Translations under genes and position numbers: made by a program
Notes under the pieces: generated by a model
What the model was told of the DNA's origin: nothing
The model's database searches: none
What the model saw: only the letters and a program-made list of their open reading frames with translations
NCBI GenBank assembly: GCA_039915505.1
Contig: JBDSND010000058.1
Location: forward strand, 1-18,346
Direction of reading: 5' to 3'
Length of the DNA: 18,346 bases
Source: CAIWHR01 sp039915505
GTDB taxonomy: Bacteria; Pseudomonadota; Gammaproteobacteria; Burkholderiales; Casimicrobiaceae
Part shown: positions 1 through 7,500 of the stretch, in pieces
Layout of the letters: each line of letters starts with the position of its first letter
Position numbering within the stretch: the first letter of the stretch is position 1

Positions 1-305
1 GATCCGACCGCCCCCATGATCGCGTGCACGTCGCTCATCCGTTGTTCGAGGGTGAATATCTGGGAACTGCGGTCCGACATCCCGGTGCCCCGCTTATCGA
101 ACAAGATCAGGCGGGAGAAGGAAGCGAGGCGATTGAAAAAATTTGCGCGCGCAGGGGAATCCCACGTGGCCTCGAGGCTAGATACGAAGCCGGGAACGAA
201 CACGATGTCGAGCGGACCGTCTCCGATCACCTGATAGGCGATATAAACGTCGCCACTTTTGACGTACCGGGTTTGAGGTGCTGCCACCATAGCCGAGTCT
301 AGCAT
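1..305 (-). CDS. Alpha/beta hydrolase, N-terminal part (cut by left window edge)
   Basis: The minus strand reads an open frame from ATG at 305 to the window edge, giving 101 residues without a stop. The N-terminus contains YVKSGDVYIAYQVIGDGP, then DIVFVPGF and LFDKRGTGMSDR. This is the opening strand pattern and the GTGxSDR segment of alpha/beta hydrolases of the type often fused to, or encoded beside, adenylate/guanylate cyclase and LuxR/SARP regulators. The nucleophile elbow and the rest of the catalytic triad would lie beyond the edge, so activity and any fused output domain cannot be seen. An alternative ATG lies at 290; neither start has a good Shine-Dalgarno sequence. The gene follows the GFA-type gene on the same strand but is separated from it by terminator-like hairpins, so it probably has its own promoter. 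It belongs to the lower-GC block left of ssrA. Family call is good; substrate unknown. Confidence 0.75.
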   Translation of the reverse strand, partial: MLDSAMVAAPQTRYVKSGDVYIAYQVIGDGPLDIVFVPGFVSSLEATWDSPARANFFNRLASFSRLILFDKRGTGMSDRSSQIFTLEQRMSDVHAIMGAVG

Positions 306-414
306 TGACGCCGATATCGGCTTTGGGGTCCGTTGTCGCGTAGGGCGTTGGGTTCGGGACAACAGGTCGCGTACCGTCACGACATACGTCTCGAAGCGTT
401 GCCGGCGGGACCCG

Positions 415-453
415 GCCAAAAGCGGCTATCCAAGGCCATCGCCGATAGCCGCT
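415..453 (-). terminator. Terminator-like hairpin downstream of the GFA-type gene
   Basis: AGCGGCTATC (421-430) and GATAGCCGCT (444-453) form a perfect 10-bp stem with a 13-nt loop. On the minus strand the stem is followed by a short TTTT run (418-421), which fits a weak factor-independent terminator for the gene ending at 506. A second hairpin, CGCGGTC/GACCGCG with a 4-nt loop (501-518), overlaps that gene's stop codon and lacks a T tract. Confidence 0.5.
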
Positions 454-505
454 CGTTCGCCAGTTCACTGCTCAAATTCTGGTGCCGATCGGTTCAATAC
501 CGCGG

Positions 506-940
506 TCAGAAGACCGCGCCACGGCCGTCGAACCTAGATTGCGTTTCCATTCTCGGAATGGAGTCCAGGCCGCTCAGCCACCGCTGTGAGGACCGACCCC
601 AAAGCTGCCCACTCGGCACAAGTTGATCGCGTTGACGAGCAGTCCCTACCCGGATGGAGTGCACCTTGGGTCCGCCGGTGATGGTGCTCGAATAAATCGG
701 CGTTCCACAGACTGGGCAGAATGTTTGGGAACGCTTTGTACCACTCTCGCCCGTCTTAACGTAGGTCGTGAGCTCGCCGGAGAGTAGCTTGAAAGCGTCC
801 TCGCGCGTGAGCGCGACTGTACGAAAAGCAGAGCCAGATAAGGTCTGGCAATCAGTGCAATGGCAGATGAGGACCTTTTCTGGATCGATTTCTGCCTCAT
901 AGGTGATATTCCCGCAGTGACAACTACCATCGATTCTCAT
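506..940 (-). CDS. GFA-family (CENP-V/GFA) zinc-binding protein
   Basis: A 144-residue protein of normal length for the GFA family (glutathione-dependent formaldehyde-activating enzyme-like, CENP-V/GFA fold). It carries the expected zinc ligands: CHC at residues 7-9, CHCxxC at 26-31 and CPVCGTP starting at C75. The C-terminal half (IRVGTARQRDQLVPSGQLWGRS, written here as two linked blocks IRVGTARQRDQL and VPSGQLWGRS, then WLSGLDSIPR) follows the family pattern. ATG 940 is well supported: GGGAG lies about 8 nt upstream on the minus strand. Characterised relatives bind glutathione and zinc, but most members have no proven substrate, so a formaldehyde role is not implied. Its upstream region (941-1080) is AT-richer than the core genome, in keeping with the acquired look of this block. 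A terminator-like hairpin follows the gene, so it is probably monocistronic. Confidence 0.85.
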   Translation of the reverse strand: MRIDGSCHCGNITYEAEIDPEKVLICHCTDCQTLSGSAFRTVALTREDAFKLLSGELTTYVKTGESGTKRSQTFCPVCGTPIYSSTITGGPKVHSIRVGTARQRDQLVPSGQLWGRSSQRWLSGLDSIPRMETQSRFDGRGAVF

Positions 941-1161
941 CGATAAACTCCCTTCGTTCTACAGGATCAACAATGACACCTGTTTGAGACGCCAATCTCT
1001 ATGTTCCGCGCAGGCGTTTATGCTACTGGTAACTCAAACAGAATTCATAGCAAAGCAGTTTTATCGACCGCTCTTCTTCGAGCGAACCGTCTTACTTCGG
1101 CCACAACCGGCCGTCGCGCCTAATTTCCCACAGGGGCAAACGGCCGGTCCGCGGCTGGGGA

Positions 1162-1386
1162 GTGGTCGGTTCAAGCCCGTTCAAGCTGCACACGTGGTTG
1201 CTCGGCAGCAGCGATGCGGGCAACATGACGGTCTCCGCGCCTGCGTCCGCCACCGTGGGTACGTCGGGTGCGATCAACCTGACCTTCAGCGGACTCGCGC
1301 CAGCGACGAAGTATCTGGGCTCGGTCGCCTACAGCGGTGTTGCCGGGTTGCCCAATCCGACCATCGTTCGGGTCGACACGCCGTAA
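1162..1386 (+). pseudogene. C-terminal remnant of a secreted S8-type (subtilase) peptidase
   Basis: The plus frame ending at TAA 1384-1386 reads SPFKLHTWLLGSSDAGNM, then TVSAPASATVGTSG, LTFSGLAPATKYLGSVAY and AGLPNPTIVRVD. From memory, this closely resembles the extreme C-terminal beta domain of secreted S8 serine peptidases from proteobacteria and relatives. Only about 70 residues survive. The frame stays open upstream (to about 1117), but the residues there no longer resemble a peptidase, and no catalytic Asp, His or Ser block is present. A GTG at 1162 could serve as a start, but no ribosome binding site fits, so I treat it as a gene remnant. Its own terminator follows 24 bases after the stop, showing that the 3' end was captured intact while the rest was lost. 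Alternative: a small expressed Fn3-like protein, which I consider less likely. Confidence 0.6.
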
Positions 1387-1409
1387 GCGGCTGATCGAGG
1401 GAGCAATGA

Positions 1410-1440
1410 GACCGCGGCCTTCGGGCTGCGGTCTTTTTTT
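1410..1440 (+). terminator. Strong factor-independent terminator with UUCG tetraloop
   Basis: A 10-bp stem (1410-1419 with 1424-1433, one G-U pair) closes a C(UUCG)G tetraloop and is followed directly by seven T residues (1434-1440) on the plus strand. It sits just after the S8 peptidase remnant. A second perfect hairpin, GTGCGCCC/GGGCGCAC (1442-1449 with 1454-1461, 4-nt loop), follows at once without a T tract. Confidence 0.9.
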
Positions 1441-1464
1441 GGTGCGCCCGGCAGGGCGCACGTA

Positions 1465-2023
1465 CTTGGCGTAATCCAGGATTGACCGCAGGCGTTGCCG
1501 GACCTTCTTGGCCATGTCCGGCGCAGTCCGCTCGATCCGGCGCACGAGCGGTGCGGCAATCGCCGCCGTGATCTCGGTAACCGGGAGCGGCTCTAAGTCG
1601 GAGAGGTGATTCCGAAGGCTTGCCTTGCTCTTCGCGATAGTCCGGGGTCCACCGTGCCCGACGGACCTCGCTCTTGAGCCAATCAGTCGCAAGGGTGGCA
1701 AACGTGTTGCCGGAAGCCGCGCTCTTCGTCGCTTTTTTGACAGCTTTACTGTAAGTCGTGTCAGGTGGTCGCCGTCCTCCACCCGGCTGCGTGCCTGGTC
1801 GGCCTTCGTGCGCGCCCAGGCGAGGCTTTGCGTCTCGGAGAACTTACCGAGGGTGGCAGTCGGCGGTTTGCCGCCGCGGCGATAGCGAAACTGCCAGACC
1901 TTGACGCCGGAGGGTGGCACCCAGAGATACAGGCCGCCACCGTCGGCCATGCTACCGCTTGCTTTTAGGCTTGGTGCGGGACGCGTCCAAGGGGCTCGAG
2001 AGGTGCCGGTGACGCTTGCCCAT
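1465..2023 (-). pseudogene. P4-type tyrosine integrase, frameshifted and truncated
   Basis: The minus strand encodes the N-terminal arm-binding domain (DUF4102 type) and part of the core-binding domain of a tyrosine recombinase. Recognisable blocks are MADGGGLYLWVPPSG (from 1950), WQFRYRRGGKPPTATLG, then FATLATDWLKSEVRRARW in a second frame, then NHLSDLEPLPVTEITA and RRIERTAPDMAKKVRQRL back in the first frame, ending at LDYAK (1465). Two small indels break the frame: one in the six-base T run at 1733-1738 and one at about 1617-1628. The catalytic domain with the R-H-R-Y residues is absent, because homology stops where the hairpin and terminator of the neighbouring remnant begin. ATG 2023 is a possible original start, but a stop then blocks the path to the DGGG motif, so a third lesion near the N-terminus is likely. 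It lies about 180 bp from the 3' end of ssrA, a classic integration site for this class. It cannot be functional as read. Confidence 0.85.
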
Positions 2024-2061
2024 TCCGTCTTACCTCTCACCCTGATGGGTCCGATCTAGCA

Positions 2062-2164
2062 CTTACCATCATTCTTACCACCATCGAAGTTAGGTAGTAG
2101 CGAACCGCCGTGGACAGCGCAAAACGCCTATGTACGGGAAGCACAGCCTATGTACGGAAGCACA
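2062..2164. repeat. Short direct repeats between integrase remnant and ssrA
   Basis: Two near-identical tandem copies lie at 2126-2145 and 2146-2164; each begins GCCTATGTACGG and ends AAGCACA, and they differ by one G. A second, looser pair reads CTTACCATCATT (2062-2073) and CTTACCACCATC (2074-2085). The position, between an integrase gene's start side and an attachment gene, is where arm-type integrase sites are usually found. That role is an inference. Confidence 0.6.
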
Positions 2165-2167
2165 AAC

Positions 2168-2193
2168 AAAAACGGCCGCCCGAAGGTGGCCGT
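2168..2193 (-). terminator. Terminator of ssrA
   Basis: On the minus strand ACGGCCACC-TTCG-GGCGGCCGT forms a 9-bp stem with one A/C mismatch and a UUCG loop (2172-2193). It is followed by a T-rich run (complement of 2168-2172 and beyond). It lies 12 bases past the CCA end of the tmRNA. Confidence 0.85.
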
Positions 2194-2205
2194 CATTGCT
2201 GCTGC

Positions 2206-2591
2206 TGGTGGAGGTGGGCGGAATCGAACCGCCGTCCGGAAGCGCTCCGCAGTCGGGACTACATGCTTAGTACGTCATTTGCTCTCGCCCTGCCGCCGCG
2301 GACGGACACGCTGCGTCAGGACCAGTCACCTTGCTTTAACGTGGCACCCAAGTGACCCGGGCGTACGCGATCGCTCTGAATGTCCTCGCTGTGCCTTGCC
2401 GTCGAAGTTGCCTTCAGCGGTTCATCACCCGGGCCGAGCGCGTCCCGGTGCGAGGTCCGGCGGGATTAAGCCGCCAGAGCGTACGTTTCGTCGTTCGCAG
2501 TTAAGTTTGCGATTGCTCGAGTTTTACGAGGACAAGCGCCTCGGCATGCCCCGCGCTGTTTTGCAACCCCCGTCGAAACCAGTTCACCCCC
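2206..2591 (-). ncRNA. ssrA: Transfer-messenger RNA (tmRNA)
   Basis: A 386-nt minus-strand RNA with both ends recognisable. The 5' end is GGGGGTGAACTGGTTTCGAC (2591 downward); the 3' end is GGTTCGATTCCGCCCACC followed by TCCACCA, with CCA encoded. Seven 5' bases pair with CACCTCC and include the G3-U pair that makes it an alanine acceptor. The tag reading frame (2498-2466) starts with the GCG resume codon and encodes ANDETYALAA followed by TAA. Together with SmpB the RNA rescues stalled ribosomes and marks the product for proteolysis through the C-terminal LAA. It is a one-piece (non-permuted) tmRNA, as usual in beta- and gammaproteobacteria. Its 3' end is intact although a decayed integrase abuts it, as expected for elements that rebuild the target gene on integration. 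A precursor leader is likely, since the best -10 match lies about 50 bases upstream. Confidence 0.97.
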
Positions 2592-2644
2592 GGTAATCGT
2601 CGGAACCGTCCGCGTGACAAACGCGCCGGCGCGCTGAGAAAACT

Positions 2645-2650
2645 ATGATA
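2645..2650 (-). promoter_or_regulatory. Candidate -10 element for ssrA
   Basis: TATCAT on the minus strand lies about 54 bases before the mature tmRNA 5' end, a distance that fits a processed precursor. The matching -35 position is poor (CGGAAC at 17-bp spacing), so this is only a candidate. Confidence 0.3.
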
Positions 2651-2778
2651 GCACCCGGTGCCCGATGGTTCCGGCACCGCGCCCTGTTCCCTACACCGTG
2701 TGACCTTTTCGGAACACTCGGAACGGCCAAACAGATGGGGTAGACTCGATTCCCTTTCAAGCCCTCGACATCGTTCCC

Positions 2779-4245
2779 ATGACGCTTCCATCCCTGGTTC
2801 CGGTGATTCTTTCGGGGGGCGCCGGCACGCGCCTGTGGCCGCTGTCCCGCGAGGCGGCACCCAAGCCCTTCATGCCCCTCCCCGACGGCGAAACGCTGCT
2901 CGGCAAGACCGCCCAGCGCGCGCTGGCGCTGCCCGGCATGGAAGGACTGGTCACGGTCACCAACCGAGACTACTACTTTCACACCAAGGACGTGTACGCA
3001 GGACTCGCCGCCAGCCCGGGCGAACCGCTGTTCCTGCTCGAACCCTTCGGCCGCAACACGGCTGCGGCAGTGGCCCTCGCAGCACTCTGCGTGGAAGCGC
3101 GGCATGGGGCCGACGCGGCGCTGTTGATCCTGCCGGCCGACCACCTGATTCGCGACCAGGCGGCCTTCGCCGACGCGGTCAGGCGCGCGGTCGAAGTCGC
3201 TGCCACCGGCGCGCTCGTTACCTTCGGCATCACCCCGACGCATCCCGAGACCGGCTATGGCTACATCCAGTGTGGCGCGTCGCTGGAGGCGTTTCATGGC
3301 GCACCGCCGGTCGTCGCCGGCGCACGGTTCGTGGAAAAGCCGGTGGCCGCATTGGCGCAGCAGTACGTCGAGTCCGGCAACTACGTCTGGAACTCGGGGA
3401 TGTTCTGCTTCACGGCGCGCGCGATGTTGGCCGCGTTCGACCAGCACGCTCCCGAAGTGCTCGCGGCGGTACGACCGGTCTGGACCGCCATCGCCGATCG
3501 CACGACCAACGGCATGCTGGAGATCGACGCATCGCTGTTCGCCGCGGTCCCGGACATCTCGATCGATTACGCGGTGATGGAGCCGGCGGCCGCAAGCGGT
3601 GCTGTGGCCGTCGTTCGCGGCAACTTCGACTGGAGCGACGTCGGGTCGTGGCTCGCCATCTCCGACCTGATGGAGCCGGATATGGACGGCAACCGCGGCC
3701 GCGGCGAGCGGGTGTCGATCGCCACCCGTGGGACCTACGTGCACGCCGAGGATCGGGTGGTCGCAACCGTCGGCATTGAGAACCTGGTGATCATCGATAC
3801 CGCCGATGCCGTGCTGGTCGCGCACCGGGATCACCTGCAGCGCGTCAAGGAGGTCGTCGGCGAGCTCAAGGCGCGCGGCCACGAGGCCTACAAGTTGCAC
3901 AAAACGGTGGGGCGACCCTGGGGCGCGTACACCGTGCTGCAGGACGGACCGCGGTTCAAGATCAAGCGCATCGAGGTCAAGCCAGGCGCATCGCTGTCGC
4001 TGCAGCTTCACCACCGTCGCAGCGAGCACTGGGTGATCGTGTGCGGGATCGCCGACGTGACCCGGGGCGAGGACGTTTTCCGGCTAGGCGCCAACGAGTC
4101 GGCGTACATCCCGATCGAGACACGCCATCGCCTCGCGAACCCAGGCACCGAGCCGCTGGTGATGATCGAGGTGCAGTGCGGTGATTACCTTGGCGAGGAT
4201 GACATCGTCCGGTTCGACGATAAGTACGGACGGGTGCCCGCCTGA
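2779..4245 (+). CDS. manC: Bifunctional mannose-1-phosphate guanylyltransferase / mannose-6-phosphate isomerase
   Basis: A 488-residue protein, full length for the type II PMI/GMP family (AlgA/ManC/CpsB/XanB). The nucleotidyltransferase signature GGAGTRLWPLSR lies at residues 13-24, with the downstream lysine of PKPF at 29. FVEKP, the sugar-phosphate binding and activating motif, is at 184-188. The C-terminal cupin (about 378-480) opens with GRPWGAY and carries QLHHRRSEHW, the metal-binding isomerase motif. Known chemistry: mannose-6-phosphate from fructose-6-phosphate, and GDP-mannose from mannose-1-phosphate plus GTP, feeding exopolysaccharide, alginate or O-antigen synthesis in the cytoplasm. 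No glycosyltransferase or polysaccharide operon lies in the window, so the product served is unknown. ATG 2779 matches the family N-terminus but has no clear Shine-Dalgarno. It is divergent from ssrA, with about 190 bases between them. The symbol follows family use; algA or cpsB would be equally valid. Confidence 0.93.
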   Translation: MTLPSLVPVILSGGAGTRLWPLSREAAPKPFMPLPDGETLLGKTAQRALALPGMEGLVTVTNRDYYFHTKDVYAGLAASPGEPLFLLEPFGRNTAAAVALAALCVEARHGADAALLILPADHLIRDQAAFADAVRRAVEVAATGALVTFGITPTHPETGYGYIQCGASLEAFHGAPPVVAGARFVEKPVAALAQQYVESGNYVWNSGMFCFTARAMLAAFDQHAPEVLAAVRPVWTAIADRTTNGMLEIDASLFAAVPDISIDYAVMEPAAASGAVAVVRGNFDWSDVGSWLAISDLMEPDMDGNRGRGERVSIATRGTYVHAEDRVVATVGIENLVIIDTADAVLVAHRDHLQRVKEVVGELKARGHEAYKLHKTVGRPWGAYTVLQDGPRFKIKRIEVKPGASLSLQLHHRRSEHWVIVCGIADVTRGEDVFRLGANESAYIPIETRHRLANPGTEPLVMIEVQCGDYLGEDDIVRFDDKYGRVPA

Positions 4246-4277
4246 TCTGGTCGGTGAGGCCACGCTGAGCGGCGCGT

Positions 4278-4445
4278 TCACGAGCCCGCGGCACGGGCGT
4301 CGAGCACATTACGCAGCGACGCGGTGAAATCGCGGCGCACCAGCGCGGCAAACCTGCGCGCGGCGATGGCGGTGCGCCGCGCATCTGAGGCGAGCGTAAG
4401 CATCAGATCAGGCGACGGCGAACGGCGCACGACGGCAGCTTCCAT
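4278..4445 (-). CDS. Hypothetical 55-residue protein divergent from mfd
   Basis: A minus-strand frame from ATG 4445 to TGA at 4278 encodes 55 residues, beginning MEAAVVRRSPSPDLMLTL and ending NVLDARAAGS. I do not recognise a family. Codon use looks genuine for this genome: about three quarters of third positions are G or C, and first positions are rich in G. GAGGG lies about 12 bases upstream, farther than ideal. The predicted peptide is arginine- and alanine-rich and mostly helical, with no membrane segment or signal. It fills most of the manC-mfd interval. The frame stays open into mfd, so it may instead be a chance frame in GC-rich DNA. Confidence 0.3.
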   Translation of the reverse strand: MEAAVVRRSPSPDLMLTLASDARRTAIAARRFAALVRRDFTASLRNVLDARAAGS

Positions 4446-4489
4446 GCGCGCGATTATCCCCTCGTCCCCACGGGAGACCGCCACCTGCT

Positions 4490-4498
4490 TGGTATAAT
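4490..4498 (+). promoter_or_regulatory. Extended -10 promoter of mfd
   Basis: TGGTATAAT combines a perfect -10 hexamer (4493-4498) with the TGn extension. The -35 position at 17-bp spacing (4470-4475, ACGGGA) is poor, which is typical of extended -10 promoters. Transcription would start near 4505, leaving a leader of only about 17 bases before ATG 4522. Confidence 0.6.
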
Positions 4499-4521
4499 CA
4501 TTCCGTAGTCGTTTGGTCCCG

Positions 4522-7500
4522 ATGTCGCCGGCCTCCTTCGCCGGGACGGCCGCCGCCCGAAGCACGCCGCACGCGGCGACCGCCGCTCCCCTTCCTGCCG
4601 ACCCCGCTTTGAGCGCACGCACGCTCGCGGGTTTGGCTTCGCTCGTCCCGGCGTTACCGCACGCGGGACAGCGCGCCAAGTCGATGGCGATGACCGGCTC
4701 CGCCGATGCCCTGGCCGTCGCCCAGCTCGCGGTCGGCTGTACCAAGGGCCATAGGGTGGTCGCTGTGCTATCGGCCGACGCCCTGGCCGCACAGCGCCTG
4801 GTCGAGGAGATCGCCTGGTTCGCGCCGGGATTGCGCGTGGCACTCCTGCCGGATTGGGAGACGCTGCCCTACGACCACTTTTCGCCACACCAAGATCTCG
4901 TGTCCGAGCGCCTCGCCACGCTCTATCGCGTGTCTCGTGGCGAATGCGACGTACTCGTGGCGGCGGCGACGACCGCGCTCTATCGACTCGCGCCCCCGTC
5001 GTACCTGGCGGCGTTCACCTTTTTCATCGAGCAGGGCGAGCGCCTGGACGTCGATCGGCTGCGCAGCCAGCTTGCGCTCGCCGGCTACCAGCACGTCACC
5101 CAGGTGGTGTCCCCGGGCGAGTTCAGCGTGCGCGGTGGACTGATCGATCTTTTCCCGATGGGGAGCGCCCTGCCCTATCGCATCGATCTGTTCGATGCCG
5201 ACATCGAATCCATCCGTACGTTCGACGTCGACACCCAGCGCACGCTCTACCCGGTGCCCAACGTGCGACTCCTGCCCGCGCGGGAGTTTCCGCTGGACGA
5301 GACCGGCCGTACGCGGTTCCGCGGCCGATTCCGCGAAACCTTCGAAGGCGACCCTTCGAGATCGGCGCTGTACAAGGACGTCTCCAACGGCATCGCGCCC
5401 GGCGGCATCGAGTACTACCTGCCGTTGTTCTTCGACGCGACGGCGGTGCTCGCCGACTATCTTCCCACCGACGCCGTGGTGGTCACACACGGCGACGTGG
5501 CCGATGCGATCCGCCACTTCTGGCAGGACACCGATTCGCGCTACAAGCTGCTGCGCGGCGACAAGTCGCGACCGCTCCTCGCACCGGACGTGCTCTTCCT
5601 GGCGCCCGACGCGTTCAACGGCATGCTGAAGTCGTTCTCCCGCATCGAGTTGCCCACGACCGACGATACGGCTCGCGCAGATGCCACGACTGGGCCGACC
5701 CGCCCACTCCCGTCGGTGCAGGTCGATCGCCGCGCGCCCGATCCGCTGGTTCCGCTGAAGGACCTGCTGCGCAAAGGGGGCACCCGCGTGGTGATCTGCG
5801 CCGAGAGCCCCGGCCGGCGCGACACGATGCAGCAATACTTCGCCGAGTATGGCCTGGCAGTACCGCTGACCGACGACTGGGCTCGCTTCGCGACCACGGC
5901 CACGCCCGGCGATTGCGCGCTGGTGGTGTCACCTTTGCATGCCGGGTTTGCCTTTCCCGAGGCCAAGCTCGCATTCGTCACCGAGGCCGAGCTCTACGCC
6001 GGCGTGGTGCGGCGGGGACGGCGCGACGCGGCGCGGCGCACCAACGTCGATGCCATGCTGCGCGACCTTTCGGAGGTGCGCATCGGTGACCCCGTGGTCC
6101 ACGAGCAGCACGGCATCGGCCGCTATCTGGGCCTCGTCAACATGGACCTCGGCGAGGGTCCGACCGAGTTCCTGCAGCTGGTGTACGCCAACGACGCCAA
6201 ACTGTATGTGCCGGTGTCCAACCTGCACCTGATCGGTCGCTACAGCGGCGCCGCACCCGAGGCAGCACCGCTGCACGAGCTCGGTGGCGGGCAGTGGGAC
6301 AAGGCCAAGAAGCGGGCAGCGCGGCAGGCGCACGACACGGCGGCGGAGCTCCTCAACCTGTATGCGCAGCGCGCGGCACGCCAGGGTCACGCCTTCACGT
6401 ACGACCTCCACGACTACGACGCGTTTGCCGCGGGCTTCGGCTTCGAGGAGACACCGGATCAGGCAGCGGCGATCGAAGCGGTGGTGCACGACCTCACCGC
6501 CGGCCAGCCGATGGATCGCCTGGTATGCGGCGACGTCGGCTTCGGCAAGACCGAGGTTGCGCTCCGGGCCGCGTTCGTTGCCGTTGCCGATGGCAAGCAG
6601 GTGGCCGTGCTGGTGCCGACGACGCTGCTCGCCGAACAACATTTCCAGGTCTTCTCCGACCGCTTCGCCGAGTTTCCGGTGAAGCTCGCCGAGCTGTCGC
6701 GCTTCCGGTCGGGCAAGGAGGTGAAGGCTGCGCTGGAGGGACTCGCGAGCGGCAGCATCGACCTCGTCATCGGCACCCACAAGCTGATCCAGCCCGACGT
6801 CAAGTTCAAGAACCTTGGCCTCGTGATCATCGACGAGGAGCACCGCTTCGGAGTGCGTCAGAAGGAACAGCTGAAACGGCTGCGCGCCGAGGTCGACGTG
6901 CTAACCCTGACTGCGACGCCGATTCCGCGCACCCTGGCCATGTCCCTCGAGGGCATTCGGGACTTTTCCGTGATCGCAACTGCACCGCAGCGGCGTCTCG
7001 CGATCAAGACCTTCGTCGCCCAATATTCGCCCGGCATCGTCCGCGAGGCGGCACTACGCGAGTTGAAGCGCGGCGGGCAGATCTACTACCTGCAGAACGA
7101 CATCGACACCATCCGCACCACCGCGGAACGGCTGGCGCAGTCGCTTCCCGAGGCGCGGATCGCGATCGCCCACGGCCAGATGCCGGAGCGCGAGCTCGAG
7201 CACGTGATGCGCGAGTTCTACCAGCAACGCTGCAACCTTCTGGTTTGCTCGACCATCATCGAGACCGGCATCGACGTGCCCACGGCGAACACCATCATCA
7301 TCGACCGTGCCGATCGCTTCGGGCTCGCGCAGTTGCATCAACTCCGCGGCCGGGTGGGACGCTCGCACCACCAGGCGTACGCCTACCTGTTGACCCCACC
7401 CGAGGAGGGCTTGGGCGCCCAGGCGAAAAAGCGCCTGGAAGCGATCCAGATGATGGAGGACCTGGGCTCCGGCTTCTACCTGTCCATGCACGATCTCGAG

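Noticed and set aside
16..302. Two plus-strand frames over the left edge
   Set aside because: They are shadows of the minus-strand hydrolase frame, which has clear family motifs.
984..1394. Plus-strand 136-residue frame
   Set aside because: It overlaps the peptidase remnant in another frame, and its product has no family-like pattern.
2150..2596. Plus-strand frames across the tmRNA
   Set aside because: The DNA is fully explained by ssrA on the minus strand.
2584..4029. Long 481-residue minus-strand frame antisense to manC
   Set aside because: Typical antisense open frame in high-GC DNA; the plus strand encodes a full-length known enzyme.
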